NCBI RefSeq assembly: GCF_007846095.1
Contig: NZ_VOEI01000004.1
Span: 124,001 to 188,000 of the forward strand
From: Mucilaginibacter achroorhodeus
Lineage (GTDB): Bacteria; Bacteroidota; Bacteroidia; Sphingobacteriales; Sphingobacteriaceae
DNA length: 64,000 bases
Direction of reading: 5' to 3'
In this document: piece by piece, positions 17,565 to 26,078 of the stretch
How positions within the stretch are numbered: the first letter of the stretch is position 1
How the letters are laid out: the number at the start of each line of letters is the position of its first letter
Made by a program: the position numbers and the translations under genes
Notes under the pieces: model-generated
What the model was told of the DNA's origin: nothing
The model's input: the letters and a program-made list of their open reading frames with translations, nothing else
Databases searched by the model: none

Positions 17565-18292
17565 TGGTCAAGATTTTTAAAAGTCCAGGTTTTTATAATT
17601 GGTTCGCAGTTTTGGTAGGCTGCTTTAAACTCTTCATTGTTTTTGTAAGAAAGTTGTTTTAAGGTTCTCGCCTCACAGAAAATATCGAACACGTCTTGGT
17701 GGAACGGCCAGGGAGAAACGGCCAGCGAACCATCATTGTTGGCTGTAAAAGTGTACATCTCACCATCAGGGCCTTTGCTTATCTCAATGGCGCGGCCTTC
17801 AGGCTGTATCTGGTTCTGGCATAGCAACAGCGAAAGAGCATCGCACCACTCCAAAAGTTGGTAATCATGTTCTAATTGTTCTGCGGTCAACCCAACAGTT
17901 TTTATCCATTTTTTCCGTTGCTTCTGTTGTTCGGTTATAAATTGTTTTATCTCTTTATTAGCACCGGCATCATCGCAAAGAAAATCAAGATGTCGGGAAC
18001 TCATCAGGGCGATATAGGTGCTTTTGTTGTAAGCTCTTATAATGGTTTCCTGGCAGTGCTGCAGGTCCATCTTTCGCATGGCAAAGTTAAGTGGGCCACC
18101 ATCTGGGGTAAGCAAGTCGGATTGCGCTAATTCTACCTGTGCGTCATCATGTTCTGCAATAGCTATAAGTGTTTCAATCCATCTGCTGGTTCTAACACTG
18201 TGTTGCCATTGCTGTGCTAAAGAAGCTGCAAGCAGCCCGTGCGCGCGTTGTGAAATAATTTCCCAGCCTTGTTCGGTGTAATTTACTATCAT
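17561..18292 (-). CDS. DUF3891 family protein
   Basis: 243 residues, soluble. The opening (NYTEQGWEIISQRAHGLLAASLAQQWQ) is the family's hallmark, and conserved His pairs (AEHDDAQ) and WPFHQDVF near the end suggest a metal- or ligand-binding helical fold. The family has no established function. First gene of a two-gene unit with the helicase. Confidence 0.7.
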   Translation of the reverse strand: MIVNYTEQGWEIISQRAHGLLAASLAQQWQHSVRTSRWIETLIAIAEHDDAQVELAQSDLLTPDGGPLNFAMRKMDLQHCQETIIRAYNKSTYIALMSSRHLDFLCDDAGANKEIKQFITEQQKQRKKWIKTVGLTAEQLEHDYQLLEWCDALSLLLCQNQIQPEGRAIEISKGPDGEMYTFTANNDGSLAVSPWPFHQDVFDIFCEARTLKQLSYKNNEEFKAAYQNCEPIIKTWTFKNLDQ

Positions 18293-18453
18293 GCTGATGC
18301 ACTTGATTTTAGGGGTATCTCATTCGGTAAAGGGAGGGGTAGTTCCTAAAAGCATCGGCTGATATATTGAAACAGTTGCCAATGTCATGCCAAAACTTGC
18401 AACTGAACATCAATCATAGTGAACTTGTAACTGCCTGATCAAAATTTCACAAA

Positions 18454-18482
18454 CAAAAAAAGACCGGCACATAGCCGGTCTT
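18454..18482 (-). terminator. Rho-independent terminator of the 18504-18887 gene
   Basis: Nine-base-pair stem (AAGACCGGC with GCCGGTCTT) around a five-base loop, followed on the minus strand by a run of seven T. It lies 21 bases beyond the stop codon of the secreted protein gene. Confidence 0.85.
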
Positions 18483-18503
18483 GATCATTTATTTGAGGGG
18501 TTT

Positions 18504-18887
18504 TTATTCAAAAATGAAATAAGATTTTTTTCCATCCAGGTCAAGTACGCGCACCTGCTTTTCTATACTTTGTTTGCCGGTAGTTACAATCAATGTATAA
18601 TCACCCAAGTCCAGGTTAGAAATGTTGAATGCTTTTGTTTCACCGGCTTTTGATGATATGGCTTTCTTAAACAGGTTGTTACCCTCACTATCATTTATCT
18701 TAACCATCGGTTCTTTCTCAAGGTTGTCAGTAACAGATACGGTAACTACCATTTTGGAGGTTAGCCCATTGATCACAACTGCTTTATCTATGTCGTTGCC
18801 GTTGGTTTTAGCAGGTGCAGCGTTTGCAAATAAAGTACCTAAACCTAATACTGAAAATAATGCTGTAATTACGATTGACTTTTTCAT
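18504..18887 (-). CDS. Secreted hypothetical protein, beta-rich
   Basis: 127 residues with a signal peptide (KKSIVITALFSVLGLGTLFANA). The mature part has alternating polar and hydrophobic strands (NISNLDLGDYTLIVTTGKQSIEKQVRVLDL), which is the pattern of a small immunoglobulin-like beta sandwich of the DUF3244 or T9SS-tail type. No sorting tail or catalytic motif was found. It has its own strong terminator and stands divergent from the LytS gene across 376 bases. Periplasmic or surface location; function unknown. Confidence 0.65.
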   Translation of the reverse strand: MKKSIVITALFSVLGLGTLFANAAPAKTNGNDIDKAVVINGLTSKMVVTVSVTDNLEKEPMVKINDSEGNNLFKKAISSKAGETKAFNISNLDLGDYTLIVTTGKQSIEKQVRVLDLDGKKSYFIFE

Positions 18888-19052
18888 GATGTTATGCTTT
18901 TAAATTTTTGTTTTCTGTGATTTGTTGAACAAAGAAACATAGCAATAACGGTTCTGTAAAACGCGATAGACGAGTGTGTTACATAAGTAGATAGGAGTGC
19001 TTTTTTTCTCTTTGCAACCTTTAAATTCGGCTGGTGTGCAATGCTTTTTGAT

Positions 19053-19083
19053 GCCCATCTATCAATTTTTACCGCCCATCTAT
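19053..19083. promoter_or_regulatory. Direct repeat GCCCATCTAT x2, 21-base period, candidate LytTR site
   Basis: Two identical ten-base words start at 19053 and 19074, exactly two helical turns apart. LytTR-domain regulators are known to bind direct repeats spaced about this way. The repeat lies 180-210 bases upstream of the LytS/LytTR operon, in the 376-base gap 18888-19263, which holds no gene. Autoregulation is inferred. Confidence 0.4.
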
Positions 19084-19190
19084 TATTAGAGGTCTTTCGT
19101 CGATTATGATTGTCTATACGGCGGCATAATTGCTCTTTTGTTGCTGTGGTGCTGCTCTAAACATGAGATTGAGCTACACTTTAGTTGATT

Positions 19191-19224
19191 ATGCGCCTTG
19201 GGTGAGATCGGGGCGCATTTTTTA
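19191..19224 (+). terminator. Terminator-like hairpin in the leader of the LytS gene
   Basis: ATGCGCC (19191-19197) pairs perfectly with GGCGCAT (19212-19218), followed by six T. It ends 40 bases before the kinase start codon on the same strand, with no gene upstream on that strand. It could end a small RNA or act as an attenuator. Confidence 0.5.
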
Positions 19225-19263
19225 TATATATTAGTCTTTACCAATTATTAGCTTCACTATTTG

Positions 19264-20316
19264 ATGATATCGCGCCGGTACACCAAACTATTTGTATCAC
19301 CGCAGTTTTGGGTGATGGTATTTTTGCTGGCCTTTGTTTGTACGCCACTTATATACCCGGTAAAGTTTCCTGTTCAGTTTTGGGTTAAACAAGGCTTTGG
19401 TTTTGCCATTTGGAGCGGGGTGTTCTTTTTAAGCGGTCATGTGCTTGCTCCTAAAGTTATTTTTAAAGGGCAAATATTGTTATCTATCATTATCGTAATA
19501 GCCTTGATGATAGGGGTGGTTTGGTTAGATACTAAACTTGATGAAACGCTGCACCTGCAACAAGCTATGGATAAAACCTTTGGTAAAAAGCAGCATGGAG
19601 TGCCGCATTTAGGTAATTTTATTACACTGGTTGTTACATTACTTTTAATAGGTATTGGTACAATTGCCGCAGTAGTGCGTCGTTTTCAGGCAGATAAAAT
19701 CAGGGAACAGGCACTGGAGCAGGAAAAGGTGATCTCAGAACTATCTTTTCTAAAAACACAGATCAACCCACATTTTTTCTTTAATGTATTAAATACCATT
19801 TACGCACTCATTGGAAGTAACAACGCCAATGCTGCCCAAGAGTCAGTTTATACACTTTCACACATGATGCGTTATGTGCTTTATGAAACCAAGCACGATC
19901 AAACCACGCTAACTAAAGAGATAGCCTTTATAAGTGATTATATCAAGCTGATGCAATTGCGCTTACTCGAGAGTGTGCAAGTCATATTTGAAAAGCCCTC
20001 AAATCCTACTGATACCAGGTTATCTCCCATGCTTTTTTTGCCTTATATTGAAAATGCATTTAAGCACGGTGTAAGCTCTCTTTATCCAAGCTACGTTTAC
20101 ATCGAACTTGTTCAGATAGATAAAGAGTTGATGTTTGAGATCCGCAACTCGTTATTTAACGAACAGCCGGAGGATAAGGAAGAAAGCAACGGCATTGGCT
20201 TAAAGAATACCAAACGCAGGCTCGATCTTTTATATCCCAATAGATATTCGTTGCAAATAGATAAGAACGAAGATGCCCGGGAATTTGTGGTTAAACTTAA
20301 ACTTGAGTTGCAATGA
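19264..20316 (+). CDS. Sensor histidine kinase, LytS/YehU type (His_kinase PF06580)
   Basis: 350 residues. Four membrane helices fill roughly residues 10-140, followed by a coiled coil (FQADKIREQALEQEKVISELSFLKTQ) and the family's phosphoacceptor box INPHFFFNVLNTIYAL. The ATPase part has MLFLPYIENAFKHGV (N box) and NGIGLKNTKRRLDLLY (G box). It should phosphorylate itself on the His in NPHFFFN and pass the phosphate to the regulator encoded next. I start at ATG 19264; TTG 19261 lies just before it. The gene overlaps the regulator by four bases. Confidence 0.9.
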   Translation: MISRRYTKLFVSPQFWVMVFLLAFVCTPLIYPVKFPVQFWVKQGFGFAIWSGVFFLSGHVLAPKVIFKGQILLSIIIVIALMIGVVWLDTKLDETLHLQQAMDKTFGKKQHGVPHLGNFITLVVTLLLIGIGTIAAVVRRFQADKIREQALEQEKVISELSFLKTQINPHFFFNVLNTIYALIGSNNANAAQESVYTLSHMMRYVLYETKHDQTTLTKEIAFISDYIKLMQLRLLESVQVIFEKPSNPTDTRLSPMLFLPYIENAFKHGVSSLYPSYVYIELVQIDKELMFEIRNSLFNEQPEDKEESNGIGLKNTKRRLDLLYPNRYSLQIDKNEDAREFVVKLKLELQ

Positions 20317-21065
20317 TCATTAAATGTATTGCAGTAGATGACGAGCCTATTGCACTCAACCTTGTAGCATCGTACATTGAGCAAACACCTTTTTTACAAC
20401 TTGTGGACAAATGCACAAGCGCCATTGCTGTCCTAAGAATTCTTCAGGAAAATCCCGACATACAATTACTATTCTTAGACATCCGCATGGCCGACCTGAG
20501 CGGGATGGAGCTTGCCAAGATCATAGACCAGGGTACAAGCAGGAAAGACCGCAGGATTATATTTACAACGGCATATGACCAGTATGCCCTCGAAGGCTAT
20601 AAAGTTGGCGCATTGGATTACCTTCTAAAACCATTTAATTTTGCAGATTTCTCACGGGCTGCGGCAAAGGCATTCGAATATTTTTCGATGTTTGAAGAAC
20701 AGAAGATCAGCCCCGTAGTGCAAACGGCAGGTAATCAGGTAGAAAAGAACTATATCTACTTAAAAGTTGAATATCAGCTGGTAAAGGTTGACACCGATCG
20801 TATTTTATACATAGAGGGACTTAAAGATTACGTAAAAGTTTACCTCGATAACGAAGCCAAACCCATTCTTACGCTCACCAGTTTAAAAAACCTCGAGGAG
20901 AAGTTGCCCACTGATAAATTTAAAAGGCTTCATCGTTCATACATTGTTGCGCTTGATAAGGTAAAGGCCGTTACAAAAAACTCTTTGCAGGTTGCAGGCA
21001 TCACTGTACATGTAAGTGAGCAGTACAGGGATGTTTTTGCAGATTTTTTGCGTGGATGGGTTTAA
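20313..21065 (+). CDS. Response regulator with LytTR DNA-binding domain
   Basis: 250 residues. The receiver domain has the acidic pair VDDEP at residues 8-12, the phosphoacceptor Asp56 (LLFLDIRMAD) and the Lys of YLLKPF. The LytTR domain runs from about residue 145 (YIYLKVEYQLVKVDTDRILYIEGLKDYVKVY) to the end. This architecture is the standard Bacteroidota partner of a LytS kinase. The ATGA overlap with the kinase shows coupled translation. Target genes unknown; the direct repeat upstream of the operon is a candidate site. Confidence 0.9.
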   Translation: MIIKCIAVDDEPIALNLVASYIEQTPFLQLVDKCTSAIAVLRILQENPDIQLLFLDIRMADLSGMELAKIIDQGTSRKDRRIIFTTAYDQYALEGYKVGALDYLLKPFNFADFSRAAAKAFEYFSMFEEQKISPVVQTAGNQVEKNYIYLKVEYQLVKVDTDRILYIEGLKDYVKVYLDNEAKPILTLTSLKNLEEKLPTDKFKRLHRSYIVALDKVKAVTKNSLQVAGITVHVSEQYRDVFADFLRGWV

Positions 21066-21143
21066 ATTTTTCAATCATGCAGACTTAACTTTTCAACACT
21101 TGTTGCCTCAGCCTGCGCGTTTAGGTAGTTTCGGGGCTGTACT

Positions 21144-22964
21144 ATGAAAGTAATCATTGCCGAAAAGCCGTCTGTTGCCCGCGAAATTGCCCGGGTATTT
21201 GGTGCCACCACCAAACGCGAAGGATACATTGAAGGCAAAGGTTATACCTTCACCTGGGCATTTGGTCACTTACTGCAACTGGCACCGCCGCAGGAATATG
21301 GTTATTACGGCTGGAACGTTCAAAACCTGCCCATGCTGCCCTCAAAATTCAAACTATCAGTACGCAAAACCAAAACCAGGGATGGCGTGGTTGATGATCC
21401 TGCAGCACGGAAGCAACTTGATATTATCCGGTCGTTGTTTGAGGAAGCCAGCGAAATTATTGTTGCAACGGATGCCGGGCGCGAAGGCGAGCTTATCTTC
21501 AGATACATCTATTATCATCTTAAATGTAAAAAGCCGTTTAAAAGGCTATGGATATCATCGCAAACAGATGCGGCTATTAAATACGGTTTCCGTAATCTCA
21601 AACCAGGTACGGATTATGATACCCTGTTCTATTCGGCGCATTGCCGCTCACAGTCAGACTGGTTGGTAGGCATGAATGCAACGCAGGCATTAAGCCTGGC
21701 ATCGGGCAATAGGGCGGTGCTGTCATTAGGCAGGGTGCAAACCCCCACGCTGGCCATGATTTGTGCACGATACCTGGAAAACAAAAATTTTGTCCCCGAA
21801 ACCTATTACCAGGTGGCGATACAACCCGATAAGGATGGTATAACCTTCAGGGCTATTTGCGACCGCAGATTTAAAACCAAGGAAGAGGCCGATGAGGTTT
21901 TGAGCAGGGTAGAAGATGTGGCATCGGGCTTCCCTGACGGTGGACTGGTTTTAAGTGTTGAAGCTAAACCACGAAAAGAACCGCCGCCGCTTTTGCACGA
22001 TCTGAGTAGTTTACAGCAAGAGGCAAACAAGAAAAAAGGCTTTACTGCCGACCAAACCCTTGCCATACTTCAAAATTTATACGAAAACAAGCTGGTAACA
22101 TACCCGCGTACCGGGAGCCGTTACATAGGGGATGATGTGTTTGCACAAGTTCCTGATCTGATCAGCAAATTTGAAGATCATGCCGATTTTGGGAAACAGG
22201 CCACGTTGTTGAAAGATGCTAAGCTGAGTAAACGAAGCGTAAACGCTAAAAAGGTGACCGACCACCACGCGATACTGCCTACTGGAGAACGCCCTAACCA
22301 TTTAACAAACGATTCGCAAGCCGTTTATGATATGGTAGCCGGCCGTATGCTGGAGGCCTTTCACCAGGATTGTATTAAGGAGATCACCCGGATTATAATT
22401 CAAAGCGGCGAGAAATATCAAGCCAGTGGCACGGTTATAAGCATACCGGGATGGCGGGCGGTGTTTAATGATGCGGATGAGGAAAAGAAAGACGAAGAAA
22501 ATGCATCGTTACCAAAAGTTACAAAAGGTGAGCGTTTGCCCATCCGCCAAAAAGCGGTTTTAGAAAAGCAAACCAAGCCGAAGCCGTTATACAACGAAGC
22601 CAGCTTGCTTAAAGCCCTGGAAACAGCAGGTAAGGATATAGATGACGAGGAATTGCGTGAGGCTATGAAAGAGAGCGGCTTAGGTACGCCGGCCACTCGC
22701 GCGGCAATAATCGAGACGCTTATTAAACGATCATACATCAGCAGGGAGAAGAAGAACCTGGTACCTACTGCAACAGGCCTTTCAGTTTACGAAGTGGTAA
22801 AGAGCCAACGCATAGCGCAGGCAGAATTGACGGGCTCATGGGAGAAACGACTGGAAGAGATAAGGGGCGGAGCATCTGTAACTGCCTTTCGCGACGAGAT
22901 TAATGCCTACACGCGGGAAATAACAAGCGAACTGCTTAAAGCAACAATACCTGTTAAAGCTTAG
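21144..22964 (+). CDS. topB: DNA topoisomerase III
   Basis: 606 residues, a type IA topoisomerase. The Toprim domain opens with KVIIAEKPSVAREIARVFG and has the acidic triad region ATDAGREGEL. The catalytic Tyr is residue 320 in VTYPRTGSRYI. It cuts and passes single strands to decatenate and relax DNA. E. coli TopB has 653 residues; this one ends soon after the catalytic core and lacks C-terminal zinc-binding Cys clusters, which is common in shorter bacterial TopB proteins. It converges on the AraC gene seven bases away. Confidence 0.9.
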   Translation: MKVIIAEKPSVAREIARVFGATTKREGYIEGKGYTFTWAFGHLLQLAPPQEYGYYGWNVQNLPMLPSKFKLSVRKTKTRDGVVDDPAARKQLDIIRSLFEEASEIIVATDAGREGELIFRYIYYHLKCKKPFKRLWISSQTDAAIKYGFRNLKPGTDYDTLFYSAHCRSQSDWLVGMNATQALSLASGNRAVLSLGRVQTPTLAMICARYLENKNFVPETYYQVAIQPDKDGITFRAICDRRFKTKEEADEVLSRVEDVASGFPDGGLVLSVEAKPRKEPPPLLHDLSSLQQEANKKKGFTADQTLAILQNLYENKLVTYPRTGSRYIGDDVFAQVPDLISKFEDHADFGKQATLLKDAKLSKRSVNAKKVTDHHAILPTGERPNHLTNDSQAVYDMVAGRMLEAFHQDCIKEITRIIIQSGEKYQASGTVISIPGWRAVFNDADEEKKDEENASLPKVTKGERLPIRQKAVLEKQTKPKPLYNEASLLKALETAGKDIDDEELREAMKESGLGTPATRAAIIETLIKRSYISREKKNLVPTATGLSVYEVVKSQRIAQAELTGSWEKRLEEIRGGASVTAFRDEINAYTREITSELLKATIPVKA

Positions 22965-22970
22965 CTTAGC

Positions 22971-23780
22971 TCATGCTACTTTTGTTGGTGCGCTCCCGTA
23001 ATGTTTTTTATATGCATGAGAGAAATGCGAGAGGGTCTCAAACCCAAGATCAAGGTAGATTGCAGATGGCTTTTGCTGTTTGTGTTCTATGAGGTGCCTG
23101 GCCTCAGTAAGTCTGCGTTGTTGCAGCCATTGCCGCGGTGCCATACCAAAGGTTTTGCTGAAATCACGTTTAAAGCCGGCAAGGCTTCTACCGGTAAGTT
23201 CTGCAAATTTTTCTATCGGCATATTGAAATGGAAGTGCGTATTCATGAAGCTTTCCAGGTCTATCTTATGCGGTTCCGAAAAGTCGAATAAAAAGCTCCG
23301 AAGCTGCGGCATGGCGTGCAGTAAAAGCTTCACTGCTTCACGCACTTTTAAAATACCAATGTCTTTAGTCAACATTTCACTCGAGCTCTCTATGTAAGGC
23401 ATGATGGACTGGAAAAACCCCTTCAGATATTCGTTAGGCGCGATGAGTAAATTTCTTTCGCCGATGTATTTCTTATCTATCTCTATCTGTTCTTCTAAAG
23501 CTATTTTTCTAAGGATATCCTCCTGCAGGGTAATGATAACGGTTTGGTAAGGCTCGTTCGGCAGCGGGCCTTTTTGTATCTCTGCCAGTTGATTCTTACC
23601 GATAAGCATCATTTGGCCTTTTTGCATGGCGAGCTTTTGATATGCGGTTTCCAGGCAAAATTGCCCGGAAACCTGCATTACCAAAGTATTGTGTTTAAAG
23701 AAACCTATCTTTTCTTTGCGCTTAGTGGCAAGGTAGGCGTAAAATATTATCCCCGGAATAATTTCGGTTGGGTTTACCAT
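22971..23780 (-). CDS. AraC family transcriptional regulator
   Basis: 269 residues. The N-terminal half looks like a cupin-type effector domain with little recognisable sequence. The C-terminal 100 residues form the AraC double helix-turn-helix: MPIEKFAELTGRSLAGFKRDFSKTFGMAPRQWLQQRRLTEA, then the second unit with DLGFETLSHFSHAYKKHYGSAP. It lies upstream of and in the same direction as the aldo/keto reductase only in the sense of sharing the minus strand: the reductase gene is 22 bases before it, so the two are likely co-transcribed and the regulator may control the reductase. Confidence 0.85.
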   Translation of the reverse strand: MVNPTEIIPGIIFYAYLATKRKEKIGFFKHNTLVMQVSGQFCLETAYQKLAMQKGQMMLIGKNQLAEIQKGPLPNEPYQTVIITLQEDILRKIALEEQIEIDKKYIGERNLLIAPNEYLKGFFQSIMPYIESSSEMLTKDIGILKVREAVKLLLHAMPQLRSFLFDFSEPHKIDLESFMNTHFHFNMPIEKFAELTGRSLAGFKRDFSKTFGMAPRQWLQQRRLTEARHLIEHKQQKPSAIYLDLGFETLSHFSHAYKKHYGSAPTKVA

Positions 23781-23802
23781 GTTTTAAATATATGAAAACA
23801 GC

Positions 23803-24774
23803 TTAGCGTTGCAGGTAAGTGCCACCTAAAATTGCTCCCGGCGCAAAATGAGTGTTCAACAAGGCCATCTCTTCATCGGTAAAGGTAATGGCCATAGCAG
23901 CAATATTTTCGGGCAGGCGAGATCTTCGGCTCATGCTCACCAGAGGCATAATATAATCGCCCTGGTGGTTTACCCATGCAATGGCAAGTTGGGTAGGCGT
24001 TATTCCTTTATCATTTGCCATTTGTTTCAGCAGTTCAATTTTCTCAAGATTTTTAACAAGGTTCTCACCCTGGAAACGTGAGAAATGATTTTGGTACGCA
24101 TCTGCAGGAAGCGGGGCCGTCATGTTACCGGTTAGCAACCCTTCGGCGGTATTGGCAAAGGCGATTACCGCAATGCCCAACTCTTTGGCGGTTGGCAATA
24201 ACTCCTTTTCCATTTCTCTGTCAGCTAAAGAATAACCGATCTCTAAAGCAGCTATCGGGTGGATGCTGTTTGCTTCGCGTAGTTGATCTGCATTAATTTC
24301 AGAAACGCCAATGTGGCGAACTTTTCCCTCCTTAACCAGATCTGCTACTGTGCCGATGATATCTGCAACGGGTACGCTACCATCCATACGTGATGGTTGG
24401 TAAAGGTCTATAGTTTCTACGCCTAAACGCACCAACGAATAATTGATGAAATTTTTGATGGCTATAGGCCTTAGGTCCATACCTAACCATTGCCCATTGT
24501 GAAATATGGCACCGAATTTTACGCTTACGAAAGCGTCTTCCCTGCGGTCTTTTATCGCCTTACCTACCAGCAATTCATTATGGCCTGCACCGTAAAAATC
24601 TCCGGTGTTTAAAAAGTTGATACCGTTATCAAGCGCAGCGTGTATGGTGGCAATGCTTTCATTTTCGTCATTTGCCTTGCCACCCCAAACTGATGACATG
24701 CGCATACAGCCTAACCCAAGTTTAGAAACCATTGGGCCGCCGCTACCTAAAGCTATTTTTTTAATTGTTGTCAT
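23803..24774 (-). CDS. Aldo/keto reductase, active-site variant
   Basis: 323 residues with a TIM-barrel AKR pattern. Asp59 and Tyr61 (NTGDFYGAG) and Lys86 (VSVKFGAI) of the catalytic tetrad are present. The fourth residue, normally His in LYQPHRVD, is Ser128 here (LYQPSRMD). The NADPH-binding end has SMSRRSRLPEN. Family members reduce aldehydes and ketones with NADPH; the His change may alter substrate choice or rate. Start ATG 24774. The AraC regulator lies immediately downstream. Confidence 0.8.
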   Translation of the reverse strand: MTTIKKIALGSGGPMVSKLGLGCMRMSSVWGGKANDENESIATIHAALDNGINFLNTGDFYGAGHNELLVGKAIKDRREDAFVSVKFGAIFHNGQWLGMDLRPIAIKNFINYSLVRLGVETIDLYQPSRMDGSVPVADIIGTVADLVKEGKVRHIGVSEINADQLREANSIHPIAALEIGYSLADREMEKELLPTAKELGIAVIAFANTAEGLLTGNMTAPLPADAYQNHFSRFQGENLVKNLEKIELLKQMANDKGITPTQLAIAWVNHQGDYIMPLVSMSRRSRLPENIAAMAITFTDEEMALLNTHFAPGAILGGTYLQR

Positions 24775-24883
24775 GATCTTATTTGTTTTTGTTTAACAAA
24801 GATGCAGCCAATGGGTGATGCAGAATGTCTTGTACGGCTCAAATTACTTGTTCGTAAAGCTCATGTATAAAAGTATAGGCAAA

Positions 24884-24912
24884 CAAAAAAGGAGCTGCCC
24901 TTGCGGCGCTCC
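24884..24912 (-). terminator. Rho-independent terminator after the phosphonate flavoprotein gene
   Basis: Stem GGAGC-GCC with GGC-AGCTCC (one bulge) followed on the minus strand by six T. It ends the three-gene catabolic unit about 30 bases after the stop at 24942. Confidence 0.8.
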
Positions 24913-24941
24913 TTTTAAAATTAAATCAAGTTGGTTATTCA

Positions 24942-26078
24942 CTAAACGGAGCCAGCACGAGCCGCTATCACTTGTTCGCAAAGTCCGAAAGATAGTGTCA
25001 TGCCGTTACCGCCAAGTCCATTAATGATGGTTACCCCGGGCTCTACATCTAAAATCAGTTCTGTTTTACCATTAGTGAGCTTTGCATAGATGCCGTTCCA
25101 GGTTTGTATCACCCTTGTATCCTTTAAGTTTGTAAAGGTTTTAAGGTAATCTACTATCATTTTATTTATAAATTCTTTATCGAAGGGATCATGCACCAAT
25201 CCATACTCATGCGAATCGCCAACTGTAAGTTCGCCATACTGGTTTTGCGAGACCATCACATGGATGCCCCATTTCAAATATTCTGCATAATGCTCCTCAT
25301 ACCGTGCGCGCAGCGCGGGTAAAGAAGCAGCGGCCTGGAAGCCCGGATAGTGTACCATTGATAAGCTGCCACACAGCGACGGCCCAATGCGCCAGTTATT
25401 TGGCTGAGCCGCCATCCGCATCATTTGTAATTTACATTTAGTAATAGGAGTGGCAGCGAATATTTCCGGATAAAGCGTTTCAAACTCGGTACCACTGCAA
25501 ATGAAGATCTCATCTGCCTGATAGGTTTGATTGCCCGTTTTAACCGTATTTGTTTTAACCTCACTAATGGCTGTATTCCAATGAAAGTTTACACTATGCT
25601 TTTCAGCCAGGTATGCAGCCACAGTACCTATAGCCTCGCGAGACTCGATGATCATTTCTGTACCGCTCCAAAGCGCACCTTTCAATCCATTGGTATTCAC
25701 AGCCGGGGATTTTTGCAGCGCTTGTTCCGCTGTTAGCAGCGCGCAATCTCTTAAAGAGGCATTAACATCAACATATTGCTGCATTACCTGTAACTCATCA
25801 TCATGATAGGCCAGGTGCAATGAGCCCACTTCATCATGCCAGATACCGGCCTCGCCACAAATCTGTTTCCAAATGCTTCGTGATAGCATGGCGCGATCAA
25901 ACAATTGCCCGGTAGGTTGCCCTATTGGCCAAACCATACCAAAGTTGCGGATAGAGGCACCAACTGCCCGCTCATTACGTTCAAAAATGTCTACTTTATA
26001 GCCTCTTATAGCTAACGCCCTTGCTGTGGCTAAGCCAACTATACCAGCGCCAATTACTATAGCGGTTTTGTTGCTCAT
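24942..26078 (-). CDS. FAD-dependent oxidoreductase, TIGR03364 family (aminophosphonate oxidation)
   Basis: 378 residues. The FAD-binding Rossmann motif is at the N-terminus (AIVIGAGIVGLATARAL), followed by GASIRNFGMVWPIGQPTG, typical of this DAO-like clade. Near the C-terminus GVTIINGLGGNGMTLSFGLCEQV closes the FAD site. TIGR03364 was defined by its steady neighbourhood with PhnX-like hydrolases and is proposed to deaminate an aminophosphonate related to 2-aminoethylphosphonate. The gene overlaps the transporter-like gene by four bases and is the last of three. Cytosolic. Exact substrate (AEP, hydroxy-AEP or N-methyl AEP) cannot be read from sequence. Confidence 0.85.
   Translation of the reverse strand: MSNKTAIVIGAGIVGLATARALAIRGYKVDIFERNERAVGASIRNFGMVWPIGQPTGQLFDRAMLSRSIWKQICGEAGIWHDEVGSLHLAYHDDELQVMQQYVDVNASLRDCALLTAEQALQKSPAVNTNGLKGALWSGTEMIIESREAIGTVAAYLAEKHSVNFHWNTAISEVKTNTVKTGNQTYQADEIFICSGTEFETLYPEIFAATPITKCKLQMMRMAAQPNNWRIGPSLCGSLSMVHYPGFQAAASLPALRARYEEHYAEYLKWGIHVMVSQNQYGELTVGDSHEYGLVHDPFDKEFINKMIVDYLKTFTNLKDTRVIQTWNGIYAKLTNGKTELILDVEPGVTIINGLGGNGMTLSFGLCEQVIAARAGSV

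Noticed and set aside
15999..18292. Type III restriction or Zorya-like defence system
   Set aside because: No nuclease motif, methyltransferase or membrane partner is seen; only a helicase and DUF3891 are supported.
18450..18490. Possible CRISPR-like or attachment-site repeat near AAGACCGGC
   Set aside because: It is a single hairpin with a T run on one side, a standard terminator, with no spacers or second copy.
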